Source of the DNA: Candidatus Margulisiibacteriota bacterium
GTDB lineage: Bacteria > Margulisbacteria > WOR-1 > JAKLHX01 > JBAZKV01
Length of the DNA: 42,698 bases
Reading direction: 5' to 3'
NCBI GenBank assembly: GCA_041650635.1
Contig: JBAZKV010000016.1
Span: forward strand, 1 to 42,698
This document shows positions 31,211 through 38,576 of this stretch, piece by piece. The number at the start of each line of letters is the position of its first letter. Position 1 is the first letter of the stretch. The position numbers and the translations under genes were made by a program. The notes under the pieces were generated by a model, which made no database searches, had not been told where the DNA came from, and saw only the letters and a list, made by a program, of their open reading frames with translations.

Positions 31211-33349
31211 TTACTCCTTAGAAAAAATAAAAGACCCGCTCTTGCTGTCATGGTCTATCTTTATCCTGTCGCCTTCCTTAAAGTCGCCCTTTAGCATAGA
31301 GAGCGCCAGTTCGTTCTGTATCTTCTGTTCTATCAGCCTTTTTAATGGCCGCGCCCCGTACAGGGGGTCAAACCCCTCTTTTGAAAGCGCCGCAACGGCC
31401 TTTGCGCTCAGGTCAAGATAGATCTTTCTTTCTTCAAGCCGTTTCTTAAGCTCGGCAAGCTGAAGCCTTACGATATGCTCTATCTGTTCTTTGTCCAGCC
31501 GGTTAAAGAACACTATGCTGTCCAGCCTGTTCAGGAACTCAGGCTTAAAATGGGATTGGATCTGAGAAAGCACTTTGTCCTTTGTTTCTTTCTGCACGGG
31601 TCCCTCGGCGTACAGGTCCGACCCTATATTGGAGGTCATTATTATCAAAGTGTTCTTAAAGTCCACAATGTGCCCCTGTCCGTCGGTAAGGCGGCCCTCG
31701 TCAAGTATCTGCAGGAACACATTAAAAACTTCGGGATGCGCCTTTTCTATTTCGTCAAACAGCACTACGGAGTAAGGGCGCCTTCTAACCTTTTCGGTAA
31801 GCTGGCCGCCTTCTTCATAGCCCACATAGCCCGGAGGAGCGCCTATCAGGCGGCTGACGGAGTATTTTTCCATATATTCGGACATGTCTATCCTGACCAG
31901 AGCGTTCTCGTCATCGAACAGGAACCGGGCTAAGGTCTTGGCAAGAAAGGTCTTTCCTACTCCGGTAGGTCCCACGAACATAAAAGAGCCCATCGGCCGG
32001 TTTGGATCGGTCAAGCCGCTTCTGGACCTTCTGATCGTGTTCGAGATGATCGACACAGCCTCATCCTGGCCGATCACCCTTTCTTTAAGCCTTTCTTCCA
32101 TCTCGACATATCTTTGTATCTCGGAACTCATGAGCTTGCTCAGCGGGATACCCGTCCATTTGGACACGACTTCCGCAATGTCCTCTTCGTCGATCTCTTC
32201 TTTTATGATGGAGCCTTCTTTTTTAAGCGCGTTCAGCTGTTTTTCCTTTTCCTCAAGCTCCTTCTGCGCTTTTACCAAGAGGTCGTACTTGATCTGGGCA
32301 GCCCTTTCCAGGTTGCCGGCCTTTGTCGCGTTAAGCTCCTCGTTCTTTAACTGCTCTATAGCTACTTTGGCTGCTTTATTGGCATTTATAAGTTCCTTTT
32401 CCTGTTCCCATTTCTTTTTCATGGAAGCGCTCTTTGTCTTGGCTTCTTCCATTTCCTTCCTCAATTTTTCCAGCCTCTGGACAGAGGCCCCGTCCTTTTC
32501 TTTCTTGAGAGCCTGTTCTTCTATCTGGAGCTGAAGTATCTTTCTGTCGATCTCATCTATCTCGGAAGGCAGACTGTCAATTTCTATCCTCAACTTGGAA
32601 GCGGCTTCATCTATCAGGTCAATTGCCTTGTCGGGCAAAAATCTCTGGGTGATGTACCTGTTGGATAGCGTGGCGGCTGCCACTATCGCGGAGTCCTTTA
32701 TCCTTACACCGTGATGGACCTCGTAGCGGTCCTTAAGCCCTCGCAGGATGCCGATAGTCTCCTCCACGGTGGGTTCTTTTACCAGAAGGGTCTGGAACCT
32801 GCGCTCGAGCGCTTTGTCTTTTTCTATATATTTTCTGTACTCATCAAGTGTCGTTGCCCCTACGCAGCGCAGTTCCCCCCTTGCCAGCATCGGCTTTAAC
32901 ATGTTGGAGGCATCGATCGAGCCTTCGGCTGCTCCGGCGCCCACAAGAGTGTGAAGTTCGTCTATAAATAGTATTATTCCGCCTTCGCTCTTTACTATTT
33001 CCTTGAGAACCGCTTTGAGCCTGTCCTCAAATTCGCCCCTGAACTTTGCCCCCGCAACAAGAGAGGCCAGATCAAGCGCCACGATACGCTTGTCTTTGAT
33101 GCCGGATGGCACATCTCCTCTTGCTATTCTCATGGCAAGGCCTTCCACTATTGCGGTCTTTCCCGTGCCGGGATCGCCGATAAGGACAGGATTATTCTTG
33201 GTCTTTCTTGAGAGGACCTGGATTATTCTCCTTATCTCTTCATCTCTTCCAATGACCGGGTCTATCTTTCCCTTTTTAGCCAGTTCCGTCAGGTCCCTGC
33301 CGTATTTTTCAAGAGCGTTATATTTGTTTTCGGCGTTCTGATCCTCCAT
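31211..33349 (-). CDS. clpB: ClpB-type disaggregase lacking the N-terminal domain
   Basis: A 712-residue AAA+ protein. It has the first ATPase domain (Walker A GDPGTGKT near 58-65, Walker B ILFIDE 126-131), a full ClpB middle coiled-coil domain (about 260-385), and the second ATPase domain (GPTGVGKT 460-467, VVLFDEIEKAHPEVF), then the C-terminal domain. It has no Clp_N double repeat and so matches the short ClpB form that Escherichia coli makes from an internal start. Here AAGGAGG before the ATG at 33349 shows that the short form is the gene product. It overlaps the Fic gene by 32 bases. Confidence 0.93.
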   Translation of the reverse strand: MEDQNAENKYNALEKYGRDLTELAKKGKIDPVIGRDEEIRRIIQVLSRKTKNNPVLIGDPGTGKTAIVEGLAMRIARGDVPSGIKDKRIVALDLASLVAGAKFRGEFEDRLKAVLKEIVKSEGGIILFIDELHTLVGAGAAEGSIDASNMLKPMLARGELRCVGATTLDEYRKYIEKDKALERRFQTLLVKEPTVEETIGILRGLKDRYEVHHGVRIKDSAIVAAATLSNRYITQRFLPDKAIDLIDEAASKLRIEIDSLPSEIDEIDRKILQLQIEEQALKKEKDGASVQRLEKLRKEMEEAKTKSASMKKKWEQEKELINANKAAKVAIEQLKNEELNATKAGNLERAAQIKYDLLVKAQKELEEKEKQLNALKKEGSIIKEEIDEEDIAEVVSKWTGIPLSKLMSSEIQRYVEMEERLKERVIGQDEAVSIISNTIRRSRSGLTDPNRPMGSFMFVGPTGVGKTFLAKTLARFLFDDENALVRIDMSEYMEKYSVSRLIGAPPGYVGYEEGGQLTEKVRRRPYSVVLFDEIEKAHPEVFNVFLQILDEGRLTDGQGHIVDFKNTLIIMTSNIGSDLYAEGPVQKETKDKVLSQIQSHFKPEFLNRLDSIVFFNRLDKEQIEHIVRLQLAELKKRLEERKIYLDLSAKAVAALSKEGFDPLYGARPLKRLIEQKIQNELALSMLKGDFKEGDRIKIDHDSKSGSFIFSKE

Positions 33350-34298
33350 TTTTTACCCTCCTTTTTCTTTGATGATGTTTTGCAATGATACCGTATCCGG
33401 TAAGGACGCTTGTTCCGATAAACTCGACCAGATGGGACAAAGACCCCTTTTGTGCATATTCCAACGCCTCGTAGTAATCCGCTTTCCTATTCTTTTCAAT
33501 TATGCAGGGTGCGTATCCGGCGTCAATAAGCTGCATGATGGCAAGAATGCGCCCGACCCTTCCGTTCCCGTCCCCAAACGGATGGACCGCTTCAAAAGCC
33601 GCATGAAAGGCCGCCGCCCTTTCTACGATACTGCCTTTTTGTCTTTTTGCTTCTTTGATAGCCGCTCTCATTTCGTCCTCGATATCTTCAGGAGCAGGCA
33701 GGGCAAACGTAACGCCTCTTATGGCCCTGTGGTGCCTGGAATACTTTCCCGCATCGCTTCTGATCCCCTGCATAAGGACCCTATGAAGGCTCTTAATTGT
33801 GTCTTCTTTTAGAGGCCCCTCCATCTCTCCGTCAAAGACCATGTTAAGGGCTGCTGCGTGATTGGTAGCCTCCAGATGTTCGATGTACGATTTGTCGGCA
33901 ATATGGCCTTTATCAAAAATTATCGTGTCGGTCTGCTTCTTTGTCAGGGTGCTTCCTTCGATGGCATTTGAGTTGTAGGTCAACTCAAGCATGATCTCCT
34001 CCCTGATGCGCAGGTCGTCTCTGATGAGCCTCGAGCAGTCTTTGAACCTCTTCTTGAGTTCTTTTATGTCTTTCAAGAGCCGTCTTATCTGGCTTGCGGG
34101 GACCGGCTTGATGCCGACCTTTTCCTTGTAGCAAGCGCTTATTTTGTTCTGCGCTAAAAGGCGGGGCACAGCCCTTTTGTTAAGCCATCGGTTAAGCGCG
34201 GCAAAGGTGACGCCCAGTTCGGATGCTAATTTTGCCTGGGAAATGCCCGTTTTGTCCAGGATCTCTCTCAATTGTGTTATATAGTTATGAGGTTTCAT
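33318..34298 (-). CDS. Fic-domain protein with N-terminal helix-turn-helix
   Basis: A 326-residue protein. Residues 1-60 form a Cro/XRE-type helix-turn-helix (TGISQAKLASELGVTFAALN). The Fic core follows, with the inhibitory motif SNAIEG (110-115) before it and the catalytic HPFGDGNGRVGR (239-250) intact. Fic proteins with this layout transfer AMP to hydroxyl groups of target proteins, held in check by the inhibitory glutamate. The start at 34298 is seven bases after TATACT of a consensus promoter. It runs 32 bases into clpB, so the two proteins are made together. Confidence 0.93.
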   Translation of the reverse strand: MKPHNYITQLREILDKTGISQAKLASELGVTFAALNRWLNKRAVPRLLAQNKISACYKEKVGIKPVPASQIRRLLKDIKELKKRFKDCSRLIRDDLRIREEIMLELTYNSNAIEGSTLTKKQTDTIIFDKGHIADKSYIEHLEATNHAAALNMVFDGEMEGPLKEDTIKSLHRVLMQGIRSDAGKYSRHHRAIRGVTFALPAPEDIEDEMRAAIKEAKRQKGSIVERAAAFHAAFEAVHPFGDGNGRVGRILAIMQLIDAGYAPCIIEKNRKADYYEALEYAQKGSLSHLVEFIGTSVLTGYGIIAKHHQRKRRVKNGGSERRKQI

Positions 34299-34334
34299 AT
34301 GAAAAAGTATATAGTAAACTATATAAGATGTCAA
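34278..34334 (-). promoter_or_regulatory. Promoter and probable operator of the fic-clpB operon
   Basis: Minus strand TTGACA (34329-34334), 17 bases, TATACT (34306-34311), then seven bases to the ATG. The inverted repeat TATATAGT, two bases, ACTATATA (34308-34325) fills the spacer and -10 box, and a third TATATAGT copy lies at 34278-34285 inside the first codons. This suits autoregulation by the helix-turn-helix of the Fic protein. Confidence 0.75.
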
Positions 34335-34376
34335 GGGTGCAAAGACTGCGGGTCCAAATCCGTATATTTTGTCCGG

Positions 34377-34943
34377 TTATCTAAATATTTCCGTCACAAA
34401 AAGGATCCTGTTCGAGCCCATTTGATAGAGTTCAAACGGAACGGCAGACCTGCCGTTCTTCTGGGAAAAATACCCGTTCTTTTTCATGTGGGCCTCAAGG
34501 GCAGGGTAGGCCTTCATGGGGCCGATCATATACGACAGAGAGTTCCTGATGGGAAATTCCGCGACCATACTCAAACTTTTCTTGATAGTTTTGAGCTTAT
34601 ACTTTTTTCCGAGACTTTTGACTTTTTTCATGTCCTTGCTGTCAATTAAGCAGCCGCAGTCGCTGCGCAGGCGGTCCTTGCTAACTTTTGACGGGTCATC
34701 ATAATAGATGCCGATGCCGTCGCGGGTCGTTATTTTGTCGGCTTTCAGAGACTCATAGACCCTGCTGAAAACAGTTCCGGTCTGGGAGTAGGGGCCGACA
34801 AAGTGCTCATAAACCAGAGTATAAGGGCCCATTTCCTTTTCTTCAATTTTCACGGAGCTAAATACGCCCATATAGACCAGAAAAGACACAATTGCCGCAG
34901 CAAGCACCAGAAGCGAAATCGCGCCCCATTCTAGTATTTTCAT
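34377..34943 (-). CDS. Membrane-anchored GyrI-like (TEX264-like) protein
   Basis: A 188-residue protein with one N-terminal transmembrane helix (about residues 8-30) and a GyrI-like small-molecule-binding domain. The pattern EMGPYTLVYEHFVGPYSQTG, TTRDGIGIYYDDP and LRSDCGCLI matches the TEX264/GyrI-like group rather than the transcription-factor type. The ligand is unknown. A GGAGGAA site lies before the ATG. The promoter is TTGCAG, 17 bases, GATAAT. It stands alone. Confidence 0.82.
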   Translation of the reverse strand: MKILEWGAISLLVLAAAIVSFLVYMGVFSSVKIEEKEMGPYTLVYEHFVGPYSQTGTVFSRVYESLKADKITTRDGIGIYYDDPSKVSKDRLRSDCGCLIDSKDMKKVKSLGKKYKLKTIKKSLSMVAEFPIRNSLSYMIGPMKAYPALEAHMKKNGYFSQKNGRSAVPFELYQMGSNRILFVTEIFR

Positions 34944-34964
34944 TTAGCGTTCCTCCTTCAGGAT

Positions 34965-34993
34965 ATTATCTAACAGATGACACAAGCCTGCAA
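34965..34993 (-). promoter_or_regulatory. Promoter of the GyrI-like gene
   Basis: Minus strand TTGCAG (34988-34993), 17 bases, GATAAT (34965-34970), 21 bases before the ATG and just upstream of the GGAGGAA ribosome site. Confidence 0.65.
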
Positions 34994-35068
34994 GACTTGC
35001 TCAAGGACAAGGAAGCTCGCAAAAATAGCATTCGCATCAATAATTATTTGGACTTGCTTTTGTGAGTT

Positions 35069-35158
35069 CGGAGGGGGTGGGATTTGAACCCACGGCTCCC
35101 GTTTCCGGGATCTAACGGTTTAGCAAACCGCCCTCTTAAGCCACTTGAGTACCCCTCC
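35069..35158 (-). tRNA. tRNA-Ser (GCT)
   Basis: A 90-base tRNA with a long variable arm, as for serine. Acceptor stem GGAGGGG/CCCCTCC, anticodon loop TTGCTAA giving anticodon GCT, T-loop GTTCAAATC. CCA is not encoded. A possible -10 box (TATAAT at 35265-35270) lies about 107 bases upstream, with a palindromic repeat between. Confidence 0.96.
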
Positions 35159-35161
35159 AGA

Positions 35162-35235
35162 ACAGTATTGAGTGTGAGTTTGAGCCTTGAGTATTGAGCG
35201 CTCAAGACTAAGTACTCACACTATGGCTCAAGACT
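35162..35235. repeat. 74-base direct repeat, copy 1, upstream of tRNA-Ser(GCT)
   Basis: Identical over 74 bases to 35626-35699. Internally palindromic: TTGAGCGCTCAA in the centre, with AGTGTGAGT pairing ACTCACACT and TTGAGCC pairing GGCTCAA. It begins three bases from the 5' end of tRNA-Ser(GCT). Confidence 0.95.
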
Positions 35236-35264
35236 GATCAGGACCGCAAACCCAATACTAATCA

Positions 35265-35270
35265 ATTATA
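35265..35270 (-). promoter_or_regulatory. Possible -10 box of tRNA-Ser(GCT)
   Basis: TATAAT on the minus strand upstream of repeat copy 1. A like-placed TATAAT (37541-37546) precedes the other tRNA-Ser gene. No good -35 box is seen for either. Confidence 0.35.
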
Positions 35271-35275
35271 GCGGA

Positions 35276-35619
35276 TTATAATGAATCTATCAGCCCAAAA
35301 AGCATTTTTGATATTTCTTCAAAAATCAAATAAAGACTGTTGTGCTCTTGATCGCTAATAATCCGGTCATCTCTCAAAATATCAATGATCGCGACAGTTT
35401 CATAAGTGACCCTCTGGCAATCGTAAAGAAGTTCTTTTTGTCTGCCTTTGTCGCCTTGCCGGTACCTTCGGCGATATTCAGCAATATCCCGAGAACGCTT
35501 CGTTTTAATTGATCATTAATGCTTTTTTCTGTCCCGTGCTTTTCCCGGAGAATAGAATAAAGGAGTTTCCTGGCTTCTCTGGTTTTTTGATATACGGTTA
35601 GTTTTTCGAAATCAAACAT
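35276..35619 (-). pseudogene. Four-helix-bundle (23S rRNA intervening-sequence type) gene, frameshifted
   Basis: The frame from ATG 35619 reads FDFEKLTVYQKTREARKLLYS and LLNIAEGTGKATKADKKNFF, the four-helix-bundle family also called S23 or intervening-sequence proteins (about 115 residues). It stops early at 35374. In the neighbouring frame, from about 35400, the family continuation ETVAIIDILRDDRIISDQ runs on to a stop at 35276. The 344-base total is one base short of 115 codons, so a single base was lost near 35398-35403. The gene is bracketed by the two copies of the 74-base repeat. A sequencing error is the other explanation. Confidence 0.8.
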
Positions 35620-35625
35620 GTTAGC

Positions 35626-35699
35626 ACAGTATTGAGTGTGAGTTTGAGCCTTGAGTATTGAGCGCTCAAGACTAAGTACTCACACTATGGCTCAAGACT
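35626..35699. repeat. 74-base direct repeat, copy 2
   Basis: Perfect copy of 35162-35235. It ends six bases from the ATG of the four-helix-bundle gene, so that gene and 390 bases in all lie between the two copies. The perfect identity suggests a recent duplication or ongoing conversion. Confidence 0.95.
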
Positions 35700-35730
35700 C
35701 ATTCTAACAAAAGGGTGTTAGGGTTGCAAA

Positions 35731-36207
35731 TTATCTGTTAAGTACCCAGACGGCCCAGGTCAGATAGGACGCAAAACTGACCCAGAGCAGGTATGGGACA
35801 AGAAGTGCGCCTGCCCATTTGTTCAGTTTCCCCATCAAATAAATGCTCGCCGCAATAAGGCACCACAGTACCGCAATAACGAGCAGGCCGCCAAAAAGCT
35901 GGCGCCAGCCGAAAAAGACGATAGACCACAGAGAATTAAAAGCGAGCTGCAGGGCAAACACGGACAGGGCCGTTATTGAGGCCTTGTCAAAATTCCATTT
36001 TCTTATTACAAGGAACAGTGCGATCCCCATGAACACATAAAGCGTTGTCCAGACGGGACCAAAGACCCAGTTCGGCGGATTAAGCGCCGGCTTGATAAGA
36101 CCCGCGTACCAGGTGGGGATAGAAGGATAGGTGTAGATAGAGCCTATCACTCCGGCCAGCAGACAGACGGCGATCGAAGCAGCCAGGGTCAGGATATCTT
36201 TTATCAT
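35731..36207 (-). CDS. tspO: TspO/MBR family membrane protein
   Basis: A 158-residue five-helix membrane protein of the TspO (peripheral benzodiazepine receptor) family that binds porphyrins. Key features are TWYAGLIKPALNPPNWVFGPVWTTLY, with the conserved PP and W residues of the first loop, ALQLAFNSLWSIVFFG, and VPYLLWVSFASYLTWAVW with the cholesterol/porphyrin-site aromatics. In bacteria it acts in tetrapyrrole and stress responses. The ATG overlaps the phosphatase stop by four bases. Confidence 0.94.
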   Translation of the reverse strand: MIKDILTLAASIAVCLLAGVIGSIYTYPSIPTWYAGLIKPALNPPNWVFGPVWTTLYVFMGIALFLVIRKWNFDKASITALSVFALQLAFNSLWSIVFFGWRQLFGGLLVIAVLWCLIAASIYLMGKLNKWAGALLVPYLLWVSFASYLTWAVWVLNR

Positions 36208-36770
36208 TTTAGTATGAACTCCTTTAAATTGTCGTATGCAGGTGCTATCTTGAGCCCTCCTCTGGGCCCGGCAAACTTTCCTCCTGTTATCACCTCCCTG
36301 TAGGCTTTTTCGGGCGCAAAACCTTTTTCTTCAACAAGATACCGGCCGATAACGGCGCCCGTCCTGTCGGCCCCCCATTTGCAGTGAACATAGACAGGGC
36401 TCTTCATCGCTTCTTTTATCATAGCCCATTCCCTTGAGTTCGGTACTCTGCTTGAATGCATCGGGACATGAAGTCTTTTCATCTTTGCCGTGTCAAGGAG
36501 CCTGCGGTACCTGTCCTGGATGCGTCCTGTATTTTCAAGGTCAATTACTTTATCTATCCCACGGGCTTTAAGGGAGCCCAGGATCGACAGGACTTTCTTG
36601 TCGGAATTTCCAAAATTGTTGTCAGGACCAAGGGGATGGCCTCCCGCGCAGACATTTTCATCTATAACGCGGAAGTTATAGGGGATTGTCGGGCTTTCAA
36701 TGGCATAGAGAGGAATACCCTCCAAAGCGCCAAAAAGAACGATCAGCAGGCCCACGATCAATTTTTTCAT
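36204..36770 (-). CDS. Exported dual-specificity/tyrosine phosphatase-like protein
   Basis: A 188-residue protein with a signal peptide (LIVGLLIVLFGALEGIPLYA) and the phosphatase loop VYVHCKWGADRTGAVIGRY, which matches the HCxxGxxR signature and adds the RTG of dual-specificity phosphatases. The general-acid region IDLENTGR lies upstream. It is probably periplasmic, which is unusual for a phosphatase of this type; the substrate could be a phospholipid or phosphoinositol rather than a protein. AAAAGGAG precedes the ATG. Confidence 0.88.
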   Translation of the reverse strand: MKKLIVGLLIVLFGALEGIPLYAIESPTIPYNFRVIDENVCAGGHPLGPDNNFGNSDKKVLSILGSLKARGIDKVIDLENTGRIQDRYRRLLDTAKMKRLHVPMHSSRVPNSREWAMIKEAMKSPVYVHCKWGADRTGAVIGRYLVEEKGFAPEKAYREVITGGKFAGPRGGLKIAPAYDNLKEFILK

Positions 36771-36794
36771 GGGGCCGAGCTCCTTTTGTAAAGG

Positions 36795-37295
36795 TTAAAA
36801 CCTGAGCCTGTTAAAACCCTGGTCGACCCCCAGCCTGAGTATCTGTTTAAAAATGCCGGTGTCTATGGTGAACAGCATCGCAAGACAGGTTGCCAGGATC
36901 ACTACCGAGAGCCATTTGGTGTATGGCCCGTTGGTCCTTGTAAATAGTATGACGGACAAAATGCCTATCAGTACAGGCCCGAGCGCGCTTATCCTGCCGA
37001 GGGGCACATGGTATCCTCCGACATACTGCGAACTGGCGCCCATTAAAGCGGCAAGATCAATATCAATTCGGAACAAGATGAGGACAAATTCCAAAACAAG
37101 AACTGCTAAAATGCCCCATGATGCCCATTTTGTTGAGGCCCCTTCTGTCCGGTAAACTTCATATGCAACAGCCGGAAGAAGAAAGATGAGCATGACAAGA
37201 GGGCTGGTTATCAGCAGTCCCCAGACCACCCCGGCAAGGGTCAGCAGGCTAAGCGCTGTACATATCTGAGGGGCGTATTTTACTGGTTTTGGCAT
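36795..37295 (-). CDS. Small membrane protein of unknown function
   Basis: A 166-residue protein with about five transmembrane helices and short loops. No family is recognised. A strong AGGGAGGAA site precedes the ATG at 37295, so the gene is real. It lies 24 bases before the phosphatase gene and may lead a small operon with it and tspO. Confidence 0.75.
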   Translation of the reverse strand: MPKPVKYAPQICTALSLLTLAGVVWGLLITSPLVMLIFLLPAVAYEVYRTEGASTKWASWGILAVLVLEFVLILFRIDIDLAALMGASSQYVGGYHVPLGRISALGPVLIGILSVILFTRTNGPYTKWLSVVILATCLAMLFTIDTGIFKQILRLGVDQGFNRLRF

Positions 37296-37324
37296 TCTTA
37301 TTCCTCCCTTTCTTTTGCTGACGC

Positions 37325-37349
37325 AAAACCTTTCCGCGTTCGCGGAAAG
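37325..37349 (-). terminator. Terminator after tRNA-Ser(TGA)
   Basis: Perfect nine-base stem CTTTCCGCG/CGCGGAAAG with a two-base loop (37330-37349), followed on the minus strand by GGTTTT. It lies about 22 bases after the 3' end of the tRNA. Confidence 0.6.
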
Positions 37350-37371
37350 CTCCTTACTCGCTTCGTTCGTT

Positions 37372-37458
37372 CGGAGAGGGAGGGATTCGAACCCCCGGTA
37401 GAGTTGCCCCTACAGTAGTTTTCAAGACTACCGCCATCAACCGCTCGGCCACCTCTCC
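37372..37458 (-). tRNA. tRNA-Ser (TGA)
   Basis: An 87-base tRNA with a long variable arm. Acceptor stem GGAGAGG/CCTCTCC, anticodon loop CTTGAAA giving anticodon TGA, T-loop GTTCGAATC. CCA is not encoded. Confidence 0.96.
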
Positions 37459-37460
37459 GT

Positions 37461-37520
37461 AACAGTCTTGAGCAATAGTGCGAGTCTTGAGTATTGAGCG
37501 CTGAAGACTAAATACTCAAA
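37461..37520. repeat. Diverged copy of the tRNA-Ser upstream repeat
   Basis: Starts two bases from the 5' end of tRNA-Ser(TGA). It shares CTTGAGTATTGAGCGCT (37486-37502) exactly with the 74-base repeat, and AAGACTAA plus TACTCA with one change nearby. The next bases, up to ATTATA, also resemble those after copy 1. Confidence 0.75.
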
Positions 37521-37589
37521 CCCGTAACCAATACTTGACCATTATATAACATGACGATCCCAAATTAACCGCTCTTTTAAGTCGGCAAG

Positions 37590-38381
37590 CTAGATAGTCC
37601 CAAGGCTTCCCAGCAGCTGCTTAAAAACGGAAGAAGGCACGCTGACACCCCCTGTGAAAGGATAGTCGAAAACCATTATGGTGAACAGCACCATGGCAAT
37701 TAGAGAGGACAAAAGGCATGTCATGCAAAGCTGCTCGATACGGTTCTCCGTCCCGAAGAAAAAAGTGAAAAGAACGGTCAAAGCCCCGCTGAGGATAAGG
37801 ATGAACCATAGAACGGGATGAAGCCCGGTCCTTGCGTCCAATATCCTTTCTCTCCTCAGCTCGCTGGCATCGTTCAGCTTCTGGACGGATTCGGAAAAGA
37901 ACACTTTCTGCATCTCTGTTTTTGGGGAATATCCCGTGTAAACATCCCAGACCTTAAGGAAGAGCTTGTTCGTCTTTTCGCTTGACCCTCCCTTTGCAAG
38001 AAGCGGCCACTCATCATCTACGGACGAGCTTATGTAGGCCGTTAGGGCTGCCCTTATCTTAGTTTGAGCGTCAGCAGACAGGGCAGCGGAATCTCTGTAA
38101 AGATCGGCGTAATAATTTGCCTCTTTTTCCAGATTGACCGATGTTTTATCAAAGGACTGCCAGGAAACTATTACCATAAAAGCCACGAGCACGGCGTACA
38201 TCACGCCCATTGTGGAAAAGATGAAGCCGGCTATGTCGTTGTGCAGTCTTGATCTGTGTACCGGGATGAGTTTTCTAAAAACGAACAGTCCGGATGCCGC
38301 AAAAGCGCAAAAAAGCGCTACGAGCAGGAAGCCGAGCAAAGAGGTAGGGATGTAGTAAAGAAGTGCTTGTATTACAGTCAT
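37590..38381 (-). CDS. DUF4239 membrane protein
   Basis: A 263-residue membrane protein of the DUF4239 family, distantly compared with bestrophins. Two helices lie at each end (about residues 8-35 and 45-75, then 195-220 and 228-250) around a soluble helical domain that includes VSWQSFDKTSVNLEKEANYYADLYRD. The pattern HNDIAGFIFSTMGVMYAVLVAF is typical. GGAAGGAG before the ATG at 38381 fixes the start; a longer frame is not needed. The function is unknown. Confidence 0.88.
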   Translation of the reverse strand: MTVIQALLYYIPTSLLGFLLVALFCAFAASGLFVFRKLIPVHRSRLHNDIAGFIFSTMGVMYAVLVAFMVIVSWQSFDKTSVNLEKEANYYADLYRDSAALSADAQTKIRAALTAYISSSVDDEWPLLAKGGSSEKTNKLFLKVWDVYTGYSPKTEMQKVFFSESVQKLNDASELRRERILDARTGLHPVLWFILILSGALTVLFTFFFGTENRIEQLCMTCLLSSLIAMVLFTIMVFDYPFTGGVSVPSSVFKQLLGSLGTI

Positions 38382-38519
38382 TATGTTCTCCTTCCAGGTA
38401 TGATGATCACTGCAATTATACAGCAAACTCCTCGGATATGCGCAAAAATCAATGTGGCATTCTCGGCATTGTGTCAGTGATCTTGTTTGTTAATCTCTTC
38501 GGGACATGTGTAGGTTGCC

Positions 38520-38547
38520 TTGACTTAAGGACCTGCCGCAGTATAAT
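38520..38547 (+). promoter_or_regulatory. Promoter of the TolB-like gene
   Basis: TTGACT (38520-38525), 16 bases, TATAAT (38542-38547), 29 bases before the ATG at 38577 with AAAGGGG between. Confidence 0.75.
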
Positions 38548-38576
38548 TGTTATACGAAAGTAAAAAGGGGAACAAC

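Noticed and set aside
35069..35699. Integrated phage or island with a tRNA attachment site
   Set aside because: No integrase or phage gene is present, and the repeat lies upstream of the tRNA rather than duplicating its 3' end.
35162..37520. CRISPR array
   Set aside because: Only two identical copies and one diverged copy, unevenly spaced, with genes between and no cas genes.
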